A DNA stretch of 64,000 nt. Source: Psychrobacter pacificensis (lineage in GTDB: Bacteria; Pseudomonadota; Gammaproteobacteria; Pseudomonadales; Moraxellaceae). The translations under genes were made by a program, and so were the position numbers. Location: positions 62,001 to 126,000 of the forward strand of contig NZ_FNAL01000006.1 of assembly GCF_900101915.1 (NCBI RefSeq), in the 5' to 3' direction. The notes below the pieces were generated by a model that did no database searches, was not told the origin of the DNA, and saw only the letters and a program-made list of their open reading frames with translations. Shown in pieces: positions 37,166 through 45,392 of the stretch; the first letter of the stretch is position 1; each line of letters starts with the position of its first letter.

Positions 37166-37498
37166 CTAGTCGTCTAACAAATCCATTTGCTTGGCGGCTT
37201 CATAGATACCGTTTGAGCGGTTACCCGTACGGCAAAAGATAAGCATTGGCTGCTCAGCTTGGTTAAAGAAATCTGCAAATGCTTCGACATGCTGCTGAGT
37301 CAAGCCATTACCTGAGAATGAAATCTCTTTATAAGCAAGTCCTGCTTCCTTAGCAGCGGCTTCAATCTCTGCGCTGGTTGGCTGATTTGGTTCTTCACCG
37401 TCAGGACGGTTGTTGATAATGGTTTTAAAGCCATTTTCGGCAATCATAGGGACTTGGTCAGGGGTGATCTGTCCGGTAAAGCTAACTTCATGGCTCAT
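37166..37498 (-). CDS. DUF442 / TIGR01244-type phosphatase-like or sulfurtransferase protein
   Basis: 110 residues equivalent to the N-terminal domain of the Blh protein (beta-lactamase-hydrolase-like). Sequence marks are FTGQITPDQVPMIAENGFKTIINNRPDGEEP and the Cys loop FCRTGNRS near residue 90. In related systems this domain is fused to a persulfide dioxygenase, and it may handle thiosulfate or persulfide. Last gene of the operon and paralogous to the next gene upstream. Confidence 0.87.
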   Translation of the reverse strand: MSHEVSFTGQITPDQVPMIAENGFKTIINNRPDGEEPNQPTSAEIEAAAKEAGLAYKEISFSGNGLTQQHVEAFADFFNQAEQPMLIFCRTGNRSNGIYEAAKQMDLLDD

Positions 37499-37571
37499 AG
37501 GAGCTCCTTTTTTATTGGTTGAGTTGGTGGTGTAAAATACATTTATGATTGAGCCAAAGCGAGCAATATGA

Positions 37572-37898
37572 CTATAGCAAGCCCTGCATCAATGCGCTTT
37601 GATACAGCAGTTTGGCGCGTGCGCCCGTACCGCAAAACATCAATATGGGCTTTGGCATCGCATGATAAAACTCAGCAAACTGCTCTACGGTCAGCATACT
37701 CAAGCGCTCATCATCGAATGGTAGATGATGATAGGTTAAGTTTGCTTCTTTTGTAGCAGTTGCCAAATCACAGCTGTTAGGCTGTGTTTCGATCTCAGCG
37801 TCTGGACGTATATTGAGTACTGAGCGATAGCCAAGCTCGGCAATTTTGATACATTGGCTTGGATAAATTTGCTTATAAATCGTTAGGTCATTGGTCAT
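37572..37898 (-). CDS. Second DUF442 protein (paralog)
   Basis: 108 residues aligned throughout with the neighbouring DUF442 protein (YPSQCIKIAELGYRSVLNIRPDAE versus TPDQVPMIAENGFKTIINNRPDGE). The Cys loop reads FCGTGARAK, so the Arg and the terminal Ser of CRTGNRS are changed, which may alter activity. Same strand, 73 bp upstream of its partner. Confidence 0.83.
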   Translation of the reverse strand: MTNDLTIYKQIYPSQCIKIAELGYRSVLNIRPDAEIETQPNSCDLATATKEANLTYHHLPFDDERLSMLTVEQFAEFYHAMPKPILMFCGTGARAKLLYQSALMQGLL

Positions 37899-38123
37899 AA
37901 ATAGCTTCAGTTATCGTTATTAATATATATTTATTATTGAGCTCGTGGCAGAGATGATAAAAATAAGGTCATGCATTGTTGAGACTGAAACGACGGGTGA
38001 TATGTGTTTATGTACCATTAGCCTATGTTCAGTCAATCTAGCATAACACAGGCTCTATCATAGCGATATTGTACGATAGACGACAGTAGCGATTAAAAGC
38101 GCGGTACAAAAATAATGACGCAG

Positions 38124-39833
38124 CTAAATGTCTTTCAAGGCATCGACGGCATCTAACGTACTGAGATATACCTGCCCTGACAGCTCACTAATGAGCGGGG
38201 TCTGCCCGATGATATCCATGACAGGGCCCTTAATAAAACTAAAATGTAAGCGCTTGTTTTGCAGCGCAAGCTCTTTATTTAAGGTACTGAGCATCTCTTG
38301 TGCTGTCAGATCAATATGATTGACCGCGGCCATGATCAAAATAATTTCCTGCGCTGCTGGATATTGCTGCATTGCATTTAGAATACGGCGGTGTACCGAT
38401 TCACTATTGCCAAAAAACAGACTCTCATCGATACGCAGCATCAATAAATTGTCAAAAGTCACCACATCGTGACGATTGATATTGCGAAAGTGTCCGGTAC
38501 CGCCCAGCTGTCCCACGATGGCGACATGTGGCTTACTTGATTGCCAGATGAGACTGGCGAATGACACCATTAGCCCAATAACCAAACCCGTATTTAGCCC
38601 AAATATGAGCACACCGACGAACGCTGCCAAAAAGCTAGCTCCATCCAAGCGATCGCGTTGCCAAGCAGACTTTAAAGTCGCAATATCTATCAGACCAATG
38701 ATAGAGGCCATGATGGTTGCACCGAGTAACGCATAAGGCAAGGGTGCAAGTGCATTACTAAAGGCAATCAGCGCGGCAATCATTACCAGCACCGTCACAA
38801 GGCTGGCAAGGGGTGTCTTTGCTCCAGAATCTGCATTGATCGCCGTGCGTGAAAAGCCACCTGCGACCGCAAAGCTCTGGAACAGTCCGCCAGATAGATT
38901 GGCAAGACCAAGACCCGTCAGCTCATGGTTGGCATCGAAGCTCTCACCGCGCAAGCGTGCGTAAGTACTGGCAACGGAACTGCTAGAGACAAAAACAATT
39001 AGTGCCATCAATCCTGCGGTCGGCAAGAGTTTGAGCGCTTCTTGTAGGTCGGTCATATGCGGTAGTGTAAAGCTGGGTAGACCATGCGGGATACGACCAA
39101 TGGTCGCAACCCCTAACGAATTCCAGTGCAATAGCATACTTAGAACGATAGCAATACCCAGTAAAACCAATGGAAATAAACGTTCGGCCCATTTGGCATA
39201 CGATGATGACAGCCATGTTCGCCATACCCATTGACTCGCGTAGCGGTTAGCGACCAAAAGTACAAACGCGATAATACCAATCACTAAGGTCAGCGGATGC
39301 ACCTGACTGGCATAGCGCTGCATGGTAGATAAATAGCCAACCAAGCTGCTACCAGCGATAGGTATCGCCATCAGATACTTCAGCTGACTGACAAAGATAA
39401 GCACTGCCGCGCCGCTCACAAACCCTGCTGAGACGCCGCGACTGATAAACTGCATAATCCAGCCAAGCTTTAGCCGCCCTGCAATCCACAGTAATGCCCC
39501 TACCATTAATGCCAATAAACTCGCCATCAGGGCATACTGCTCTGTGCCTTGCTCAGCATAAGGCAGTAGACCACTGGCCGTCATGATGGCAGTGATCGCG
39601 ACGGGCCCAACAGCTTGTACGTTGCTAGAACCAAGCCAAGCATAGACGAGTACAGGCACGATCGCAGAATACAGACCATACACGGGCGGCAGACCAGCAA
39701 GTACCGCATAACCTAGGCTTTGTGGTATCACCAGTACGCCCACCACCAGTCCTGCGACCAGATCAGTCGGTAATGCTGTGAGCTGGTATTGGCGCAGCCA
39801 AGTAGGAATCAGACGTGCAGCGATAGAAGACAT
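38124..39833 (-). CDS. SulP-family anion permease with STAS domain
   Basis: 569 residues: about 10-12 membrane helices with the SulP signature VIPQSLGYAVLAGLPPVYGLYSAIVP, a later GGFSRTAINADSGAKTPLA, and a cytosolic C-terminal STAS domain (LLMLRIDESLFFGNSESV ... EIILIMAAVNHIDLTA). Transports sulfate or a related oxyanion. Here it is likely to export or import a sulfur oxyanion linked to sulfide oxidation, given the regulator and dioxygenase beside it. Confidence 0.9.
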   Translation of the reverse strand: MSSIAARLIPTWLRQYQLTALPTDLVAGLVVGVLVIPQSLGYAVLAGLPPVYGLYSAIVPVLVYAWLGSSNVQAVGPVAITAIMTASGLLPYAEQGTEQYALMASLLALMVGALLWIAGRLKLGWIMQFISRGVSAGFVSGAAVLIFVSQLKYLMAIPIAGSSLVGYLSTMQRYASQVHPLTLVIGIIAFVLLVANRYASQWVWRTWLSSSYAKWAERLFPLVLLGIAIVLSMLLHWNSLGVATIGRIPHGLPSFTLPHMTDLQEALKLLPTAGLMALIVFVSSSSVASTYARLRGESFDANHELTGLGLANLSGGLFQSFAVAGGFSRTAINADSGAKTPLASLVTVLVMIAALIAFSNALAPLPYALLGATIMASIIGLIDIATLKSAWQRDRLDGASFLAAFVGVLIFGLNTGLVIGLMVSFASLIWQSSKPHVAIVGQLGGTGHFRNINRHDVVTFDNLLMLRIDESLFFGNSESVHRRILNAMQQYPAAQEIILIMAAVNHIDLTAQEMLSTLNKELALQNKRLHFSFIKGPVMDIIGQTPLISELSGQVYLSTLDAVDALKDI

Positions 39834-39887
39834 ATCAATACATCACCAAGATAGAAAGCAGTATAAAACAGTCAGGCGAGTACGGCA

Positions 39888-40361
39888 TTATTCGGTTTTG
39901 GCACAAAATCTCTGATAAAGCAGATCTAATACGGCTAAAGCATCATCACTTGCGATACGATAGTAAATTTGCTTGCCCTCACGGCGAGTGGCAACCAGCT
40001 CATCCTTACGCAAGATACCCAGTTGCTGCGACAAGCTTGGCTGTCCAACACCAACCAACCCCTCAAGCTCACCGACGCAGTACTCACCTTGTGTCAACTG
40101 ACAAAGTAAAAGTAGGCGATCAGGATGAGAGAGCGACTTTAGTAATTGGCTGGCCTGCATCGATGCTTGTTGCATTTGTTTGGCAAGATCAATAGATGAA
40201 AAGTCGGCGCTATCAGAGGACGTATCATGGTTAGCGCTATGAGTAGATGTACTCATTGATGAAATAGAAGTAGCCAGAATAAGCTCCTTATATAATAGGG
40301 CAGTCACTGCCATATTATTTTCAATAACATAGGGTTCATTATCAATGATATCGCGCCACAT
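39888..40361 (-). CDS. ArsR-family (BigR/SqrR-like) persulfide-sensing repressor
   Basis: Winged-helix regulator. The DNA-binding helix is in VGVGQPSLSQQLGILRKDELVATRREGKQIYYRI. With the longest frame (157 residues), Cys87 (LLLLCQL) and Cys153 (RFCAKTE) are 66 residues apart, the spacing of the BigR and SqrR redox cysteine pair; there is an extra Cys95. The true start is uncertain: ATG at 40256 (MSTSTH) is plausible, and AAGGAG near 40285 stands before non-ATG codons. It is divergent from the dioxygenase gene, so it probably represses both directions until persulfide forms its disulfide or tetrasulfide. Confidence 0.82.
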   Translation of the reverse strand: MWRDIIDNEPYVIENNMAVTALLYKELILATSISSMSTSTHSANHDTSSDSADFSSIDLAKQMQQASMQASQLLKSLSHPDRLLLLCQLTQGEYCVGELEGLVGVGQPSLSQQLGILRKDELVATRREGKQIYYRIASDDALAVLDLLYQRFCAKTE

Positions 40362-40551
40362 AGCAAGATATAATTATTTACATTATATAAATTGATAAAA
40401 TGTATTGCAGTTGCTATATTAGTAATAACAAAAAAATCGTAATGATAAGCAATCATTATATACGACTCAATATCATACTTAAGCGTTAATTGAATATAAA
40501 AACCACATTGCCATAACACTCAAACACTCATAAATAGACAAAGAGGCAGCC

Positions 40552-41424
40552 ATGCAAGTTCATTCTTTCTTAGATAGAGACACAGAAACCTACACACATG
40601 TACTGGCTGATGTCGAGCAGCAGCTATGTGCCATGATTGATCCAGTATTAAACTTTGATGCAAAATCAGGTAGGACGAGCACAAGCAGCGTTGACGAGGT
40701 CATTGAGTTCGTACGTGAGCGCGGTTGGGCGCTGAAATACATTATTGAGACGCACGCTCATGCGGATCATTTATCGGCGGCGATCCATGTCAAAGAAAGC
40801 CTGGGTGGACAATTGGTCATCGGTCAGCACATCACTGAAGTACAAAAAATATTTAAGCAAATCTTTAACTTTGATACCAGTTTCCGCACCGATGCCAGTC
40901 AGTTTGATATTTTGACAGACGATGGTGAGACGTTAGCGCTCGGCAGTATTACAATCACAGCCATGTATGTGCCAGGTCATACTCGTGCTGATATGGCCTA
41001 TGTGGCGGCTGATAATGAGAAAACAGTGGTGTTCGTCGGCGATACGTTATTTGCCCCTGATGTGGGCACGGCTCGCTGTGATTTCCCAGGTGGTGACGCA
41101 AAGACGCTTTATCGCTCTATCCAAAAACTGCTCGCACTCCCTGAAGATACTGTGATGTATCTGTGCCATGACTATCCGCGTGAGAGTCGCCAGCACTGCC
41201 CAACGACTACCGTTGCTGCCCAAAAATTAGAAAATATCCATGTCAAAGACAGTATCAACGAAGCAGAGTTTGTGCAAATGCGTGAGCGCCGCGATGCGAC
41301 CTTGGACATGCCGCGTCTGATTATACCAGCGGTACAAGTGAATATTGATGCGGGGAACTTTCCCGCGCCAGAGGACAACGGTACGCGCTATCTAAAAGTA
41401 CCTATCAATGTCCTTGGTGAATAA
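40552..41424 (+). CDS. Metallo-beta-lactamase-fold persulfide dioxygenase-like protein
   Basis: 290 residues. The metal site motif THAHADH (His68, His70, Asp72, His73), the GHTRADMAYV histidine, the FVGDTLFAPDVGTARCDFPGG loop and LCHDYP match the ETHE1/Blh branch, which oxidises glutathione persulfide to sulfite. It equals the C-terminal half of Blh, while its DUF442 partners are separate genes on the other strand. AGAGG ribosome binding site. Divergent from the BigR-like gene. Confidence 0.87.
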   Translation: MQVHSFLDRDTETYTHVLADVEQQLCAMIDPVLNFDAKSGRTSTSSVDEVIEFVRERGWALKYIIETHAHADHLSAAIHVKESLGGQLVIGQHITEVQKIFKQIFNFDTSFRTDASQFDILTDDGETLALGSITITAMYVPGHTRADMAYVAADNEKTVVFVGDTLFAPDVGTARCDFPGGDAKTLYRSIQKLLALPEDTVMYLCHDYPRESRQHCPTTTVAAQKLENIHVKDSINEAEFVQMRERRDATLDMPRLIIPAVQVNIDAGNFPAPEDNGTRYLKVPINVLGE

Positions 41425-41563
41425 ATCAAAGCGTGTCATGACTAAAAAATATGATATATCGTATCGCGCTGTAGGGTAGGCACTTATCTATAAATGACTA
41501 TGCTAAAATTATTGATACAAACCGATCGAGACACTCCAGAACAATTAAAATAGGACACAGATA

Positions 41564-42001
41564 ATGAGTGAATACAGTTTTCATTTAGTATGCCTGCATT
41601 GCCAGGCCACCAACCGTGTTCCGGCTGCACGGCTAAGCGCTGCACCGAAGTGTGGCAAGTGTGGTCAGGCATTGTTGACCGCAAGCCCGCATGAGCTTAA
41701 TGCACAGACGGCCAATAAGGTTATCCAAAAAAACGACGTATTGACCATCGTAGATTTTTGGGCGAGCTGGTGCCAGCCGTGCATTATGATGGCACCAGAG
41801 TTCAAGACGGCTGCTGGTCAATTGCCGCAGGTAGTGTTTGCCAAAGTACAGACGGATAAATATGAGCAAGCGGCAGCCCCTTATAATATCCGAAGCTTAC
41901 CGACGATGGTTGCCTTTAGAAATGGTAAGGAAGTCGCGCGTCAGTCAGGCGCACTACCAAGCAATCAAATCATCCAGTGGGTGCAAAGCCTGCAGGCGTA
42001 A
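41564..42001 (+). CDS. trxC: Thioredoxin 2 (TrxC) with zinc ribbon and CQPC active site
   Basis: 145 residues: an N-terminal zinc-binding ribbon with Cys10-x2-Cys13 and Cys30-x2-Cys33, as in TrxC, followed by a thioredoxin fold with DFWASWCQPCIMMAPEF (Cys70, Cys73) and the cis-Pro region RSLPTMVAF. The usual active site is CGPC. The Gly to Gln change should shift redox potential or pKa. It sits next to the sulfide locus and could reduce persulfides, but this is inference. Confidence 0.9.
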   Translation: MSEYSFHLVCLHCQATNRVPAARLSAAPKCGKCGQALLTASPHELNAQTANKVIQKNDVLTIVDFWASWCQPCIMMAPEFKTAAGQLPQVVFAKVQTDKYEQAAAPYNIRSLPTMVAFRNGKEVARQSGALPSNQIIQWVQSLQA

Positions 42002-42058
42002 GGCTTAGTAAAGTAGTATTACTCAGATTAGATTATGACTCATCAAAGTTATAGCTAT

Positions 42059-42096
42059 AAAAAAGCCAATATGCTGAGCGCGTATTGGCTTTTTTG
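42059..42096. terminator. Bidirectional terminator
   Basis: AAAAGCCAATA/TATTGGCTTTT stem with A and T runs, between the convergent trxC and lipoprotein genes. Confidence 0.88.
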
Positions 42097-42140
42097 TTAT
42101 GTCACGATTCTATCTTAACGAGAGTGCAGATCGCTAAATC

Positions 42141-42542
42141 TTATTCACCATAAATCTTGATGCCATTGGCAAAACTACAACGTTGAATACGGGCAGATTG
42201 GACAATCGCATCGCGCTCACCATAGAGCCGCGATAACTTTGCGTCACGCGCTTTGGTATTATTGCTTTTGCCAACCCCAAAGCTAATATTGGGAGAGATA
42301 CCCCAGCGTCCTGCAGAAATCCCCACGCCCACGCCGGACGCTGCAAAAGTAGATTGCTCATTGCGCGCCGCTTCGACATAACGGTTGACGCGATTGTATT
42401 CTTGGCTCAATGCTTGGCAATCATAGTTTTGATAAGTGCTGGGCGGCACATATTGCGGCGTGACATTGCCCGTAGAGGCACAGCCTGAGAGCGCAAAAAC
42501 GCCAACTGTTGCCAGTAGTGTCGCCTTGGTAAACGTTTTCAT
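42141..42542 (-). CDS. Hypothetical lipoprotein
   Basis: 133 residues. The signal ends FALSGC, then a short Pro/Tyr-rich region, an AARNEQSTFAASG helix-like part, a Gly/Ser-rich strand segment (GVGVGISAGRWGISPNISFGVG) and two Cys that could pair (one in NYDCQAL, one in IQRCSFA). No family recognised with confidence. Looks like a small periplasmic-side outer-membrane lipoprotein. Confidence 0.75.
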   Translation of the reverse strand: MKTFTKATLLATVGVFALSGCASTGNVTPQYVPPSTYQNYDCQALSQEYNRVNRYVEAARNEQSTFAASGVGVGISAGRWGISPNISFGVGKSNNTKARDAKLSRLYGERDAIVQSARIQRCSFANGIKIYGE

Positions 42543-42727
42543 AGTGGCTCCATTAAGCTAAGTAATTGTATTTATATCTATTTAAGATAGCAAAAATAGC
42601 ATGTTTAAGATATTGAAAAAATATAAATGGTTAAATATTTTACGGTCTTATCAATACGTCTGCTTGTGCGATAGCAATACAATATTTACTCAAAATATTA
42701 AAGCGCTGCTACAACGACAATTGCTTA

Positions 42728-43087
42728 TCAAAATAGGTTGGCGGGTTTGACAAAGGCGAGTATTACAATGCCAACATATGCGATAGCTGAAATCAGGATA
42801 CCTGTTTTGCTCTGAGTGGGTGTCGCATGGGTATTAAAGGCTTTGATACTTGAGCTGATCGCTGCGATAAGTAAGATGATTTTGGCAAATACCCACTGTA
42901 CAGGCGCATTAACACTCATCAGTTGCATGAGCATGATCGCACCTGATACGATCAGTAATGCATAGATAATATGAGTGGCGATCTTGACCACACGTGGCGC
43001 GCGTCTATTTGCGCTGAGCACTAAGTAGCTCTGATATAAGAACAGCACAATGGTCAGTACTGCCATCAGCATGTGTAGATGTTTCAT
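42728..43087 (-). CDS. SirB2-like small integral membrane protein
   Basis: 119 residues, four predicted membrane helices. Starts MKHLHMLMA, as many SirB-family proteins do, with a second-helix region VKIATHIIYALLIVSGAIMLMQL. The family's biochemical role is unclear. No signs of an operon with bolA, which lies 60 bp upstream on the same strand. Confidence 0.72.
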   Translation of the reverse strand: MKHLHMLMAVLTIVLFLYQSYLVLSANRRAPRVVKIATHIIYALLIVSGAIMLMQLMSVNAPVQWVFAKIILLIAAISSSIKAFNTHATPTQSKTGILISAIAYVGIVILAFVKPANLF

Positions 43088-43147
43088 CGAATATTGCTCC
43101 TGCTAGAACTGCATTATATGGGCTTATTTAAAACATTTTATTGTCAG

Positions 43148-43468
43148 CTATTTATTTTGACCCGCACATAATGGACTGTCAGGGCTTTGACCTTGCCACT
43201 CTGTCGGTGTATAAGCATGAATGGCTAAAGCATGTACTTGACCGTCTTGTGACGTCAATAAAGGCGTAACCAATCCATATATTAGCTGATGACGCCCGAC
43301 CAGTCGCTTGCCCTCGAATGCCTCACTGACAATAGTGAGCTTAAAGTGGCTTTCTTTGCCTTCGAAATAGCCAGCATGGGCCATTGACTCATTGATTAGT
43401 TCAATGTGCTGCGGCTCTAGAGCCTGTAGCTTGGCATGAAGTGCATCGGCGGTAGGTGTAGTGCTCAT
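43148..43468 (-). CDS. BolA family protein
   Basis: 106 residues, class II KH-like fold. Recognised by IELINESMAHAGY, ESHFKLTIVSEAFEGKRLVGRHQLIYGLV and VHALAIHAYTPTEW. BolA proteins partner monothiol glutaredoxins in Fe-S handling and affect morphology and stress responses. A conserved His in SHFK and one in VHALAIHAY could bind a cluster. Confidence 0.92.
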   Translation of the reverse strand: MSTTPTADALHAKLQALEPQHIELINESMAHAGYFEGKESHFKLTIVSEAFEGKRLVGRHQLIYGLVTPLLTSQDGQVHALAIHAYTPTEWQGQSPDSPLCAGQNK

Positions 43469-43608
43469 AACAATCCTTCAATGTATATTGCGCAATTCTA
43501 TTAGGCAATCTGCAAATGATATCTATCGGTATTATAGCAGACATAGAAACCAGTACAGCGCGCGTTTTAAGACCTCTTAAATTGTGACAACCATAAATAG
43601 TAAAAGTA

Positions 43609-43648
43609 AAAAAGCAAAGCGCAGCTCAGAGTCTGTACTTTGCTTTTT
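43609..43648 (-). terminator. Terminator downstream of the M48 peptidase gene
   Basis: AAAAAGCAAAG/CTTTGCTTTTT inverted repeat. The transcript from the minus strand ends in a U run. Confidence 0.75.
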
Positions 43649-43696
43649 GGTATTTGCGCACTTCATGAGTCGTAGCTTAATACGCTAAGTCACGTG

Positions 43697-44509
43697 TTAA
43701 CGACGCGCCTTTTGATACAGTGGCATTACTTTTGGCATTAATGATTGTAGCTCCGCGATACGGCTGCTGCTCGTTGGGTGAGTGCTTAGGAATTGAGGCG
43801 GCTCGCCTTGGCTTGCACGCTGCATTTTTTGCCATAAAGTAATAGCGGCCTGTGGGTTATAACCTGCGCGCGCCATTAACTCAAGACCAATTTGATCGGC
43901 TTCGCTCTCTTGGGTACGACTGTGCGGACGGCTCAAGCCTAGATCGCCAGCAACGCTTGCTAGCTGCGCTTGACCTTGTGATAGACCAAAGATACTAGCA
44001 GCAACACCGATACCTGTTTGGGTCGCGTATTCGCGTGAGATGCGTTCACGTGAGTGCTCACGTAATGCGTGAGAGATTTCATGACCCATGATCGCAGCAA
44101 TCTCATCATCAGTTAAGTTCAGACGGTCAATGATGCCTGAGTAAAACATAACCTTACCACCTGGCATAACAAAAGCATTCAACTGATCAGATTTGATCGT
44201 GTGTACTTCCCATTTCCATCTTGCTGCATCTGCACGATAAACACCCACTTGACCAACCAAACGATTAGCAATTTTTTTCAAGCGATTCAATTGGGCGGTA
44301 TTGGTATCTAATACACCTTTTGATCTTGCATCTTGCAGTGTCTTCGCGTAGCTCTGTGCAGATAACTGCAGTACTTGCTCGCTAGAAACCAACAATAACT
44401 GCTGACGATCGACGCCGACGGCACCAGTATTGGTCGTACTGGTACAGCCTGTCAATGTTAGCGCGGACAATGAAGCCGCCATCACACCAGTGGTCAATAG
44501 TTTTTTCAT
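43697..44509 (-). CDS. M48-family metallopeptidase lipoprotein (LoiP/YcaL-like)
   Basis: 270 residues from the ATG at 44509 (GAGAGG sits immediately before the upstream ATG at 44518 but 8-9 bases before this one). Lipoprotein signal ending LTLTGC. Zinc site IMGHEISHALREHSRE (HExxH) with the downstream SEADQIGLELMARAGY Glu ligand. Probably an outer-membrane-associated periplasmic protease that acts in envelope quality control. Confidence 0.9.
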   Translation of the reverse strand: MKKLLTTGVMAASLSALTLTGCTSTTNTGAVGVDRQQLLLVSSEQVLQLSAQSYAKTLQDARSKGVLDTNTAQLNRLKKIANRLVGQVGVYRADAARWKWEVHTIKSDQLNAFVMPGGKVMFYSGIIDRLNLTDDEIAAIMGHEISHALREHSRERISREYATQTGIGVAASIFGLSQGQAQLASVAGDLGLSRPHSRTQESEADQIGLELMARAGYNPQAAITLWQKMQRASQGEPPQFLSTHPTSSSRIAELQSLMPKVMPLYQKARR

Positions 44510-44518
44510 AAAAAGCAT

Positions 44519-45076
44519 CCTCTCGATAAATGGTAAAAAGAAAAATCAAACAAAGTAAATCGCGTTGCAGCAAGTAATGGCACTATTTTTTATGGCTCTT
44601 TATCGACGCCCAATCACCTACTAATAGAGCTATCATTGTAAATAAGTATAATAATGTTAACCAAGTAAAACCAAGATAGGAAAAGTAACAATAGAGCGTA
44701 TGATTGTAAGTGAAATAGACATTGTTCATAATGAAGTAACGTTTTGCTTTTAGTGATAGCAAAAAAATTTATAATATTTTACAAACGTGACGTAAGGTAA
44801 ACTGTGGACCGATAGGGTTTAACCGAAGTAGTAGGTATCAATGTCAGAGGATAAACCTCAAAGTGCTATTATTAATATGAAATAATTTATATTTTTCTAA
44901 AAGCAATTCCTTTTTTAAATCAATTGCTTATGTGGTATTTTCTCAAAAACGAAGGTCTGGACTGGAAATATCAGCCATAATTTTTAAAAAAGGTGTTGAC
45001 ACCCACAGAATATTTGCTAAAATAGCCAGCCTATCGAGACGGAGTAGTTGTTAACAACACGATGATTCGATAATAA
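44519..45076. other. Intergenic region upstream of tRNA-Gly
   Basis: About 560 bp, very AT-rich. It contains the M48 peptidase promoter and the tRNA promoter listed separately. Nothing else recognised. Confidence 0.5.
44996..45023 (+). promoter_or_regulatory. Sigma-70 promoter of tRNA-Gly
   Basis: Perfect TTGACA (44996-45001) and TAAAAT (45018-45023) with a 16-bp spacer, followed by a GC-containing discriminator about 50 bp before the tRNA. Confidence 0.75.
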
Positions 45077-45151
45077 GCGGGAATAGCTCAGTGGTAGAGC
45101 ATAACCTTGCCAAGGTTGGGGTCGAGAGTTCGAATCTCTTTTCCCGCTCCA
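45077..45151 (+). tRNA. tRNA-Gly (anticodon GCC), CCA encoded
   Basis: Cloverleaf visible: acceptor GCGGGAA/TTCCCGC, D arm GCTC-AGTGGTAGA-GC, anticodon stem AACC/GGTT around TTGCCAA, T arm GAGAG-TTCGAAT-CTCTT, and 3' TCCA. The anticodon GCC reads GGC/GGU glycine codons. Confidence 0.97.
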
Positions 45152-45171
45152 AATATGGCTTGAAAAAGCAC

Positions 45172-45204
45172 AAAAAGCCTCACTTTATAGTGAGGCTTTT
45201 TTTT
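45172..45204 (+). terminator. Terminator of the tRNA-Gly transcript
   Basis: AAGCCTCACT/AGTGAGGCTT stem with a T8 tail, 21 bp beyond the tRNA. Confidence 0.9.
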
Positions 45205-45392
45205 ATGCGTAAAATCCGACTTAGCGCTACTTTTTAGATAAATAACCGAAGACAAAGAACAGATCGACGCTCTATGGAAAGAAGAGAATATAGCAATAGC
45301 TGTCATGGGTGCTATACACTAGACGTATCAACTTAAATACTTGAGTACTTTTGTAAATACCCCATTCTTAACACAACATCATCGTAGAATAA

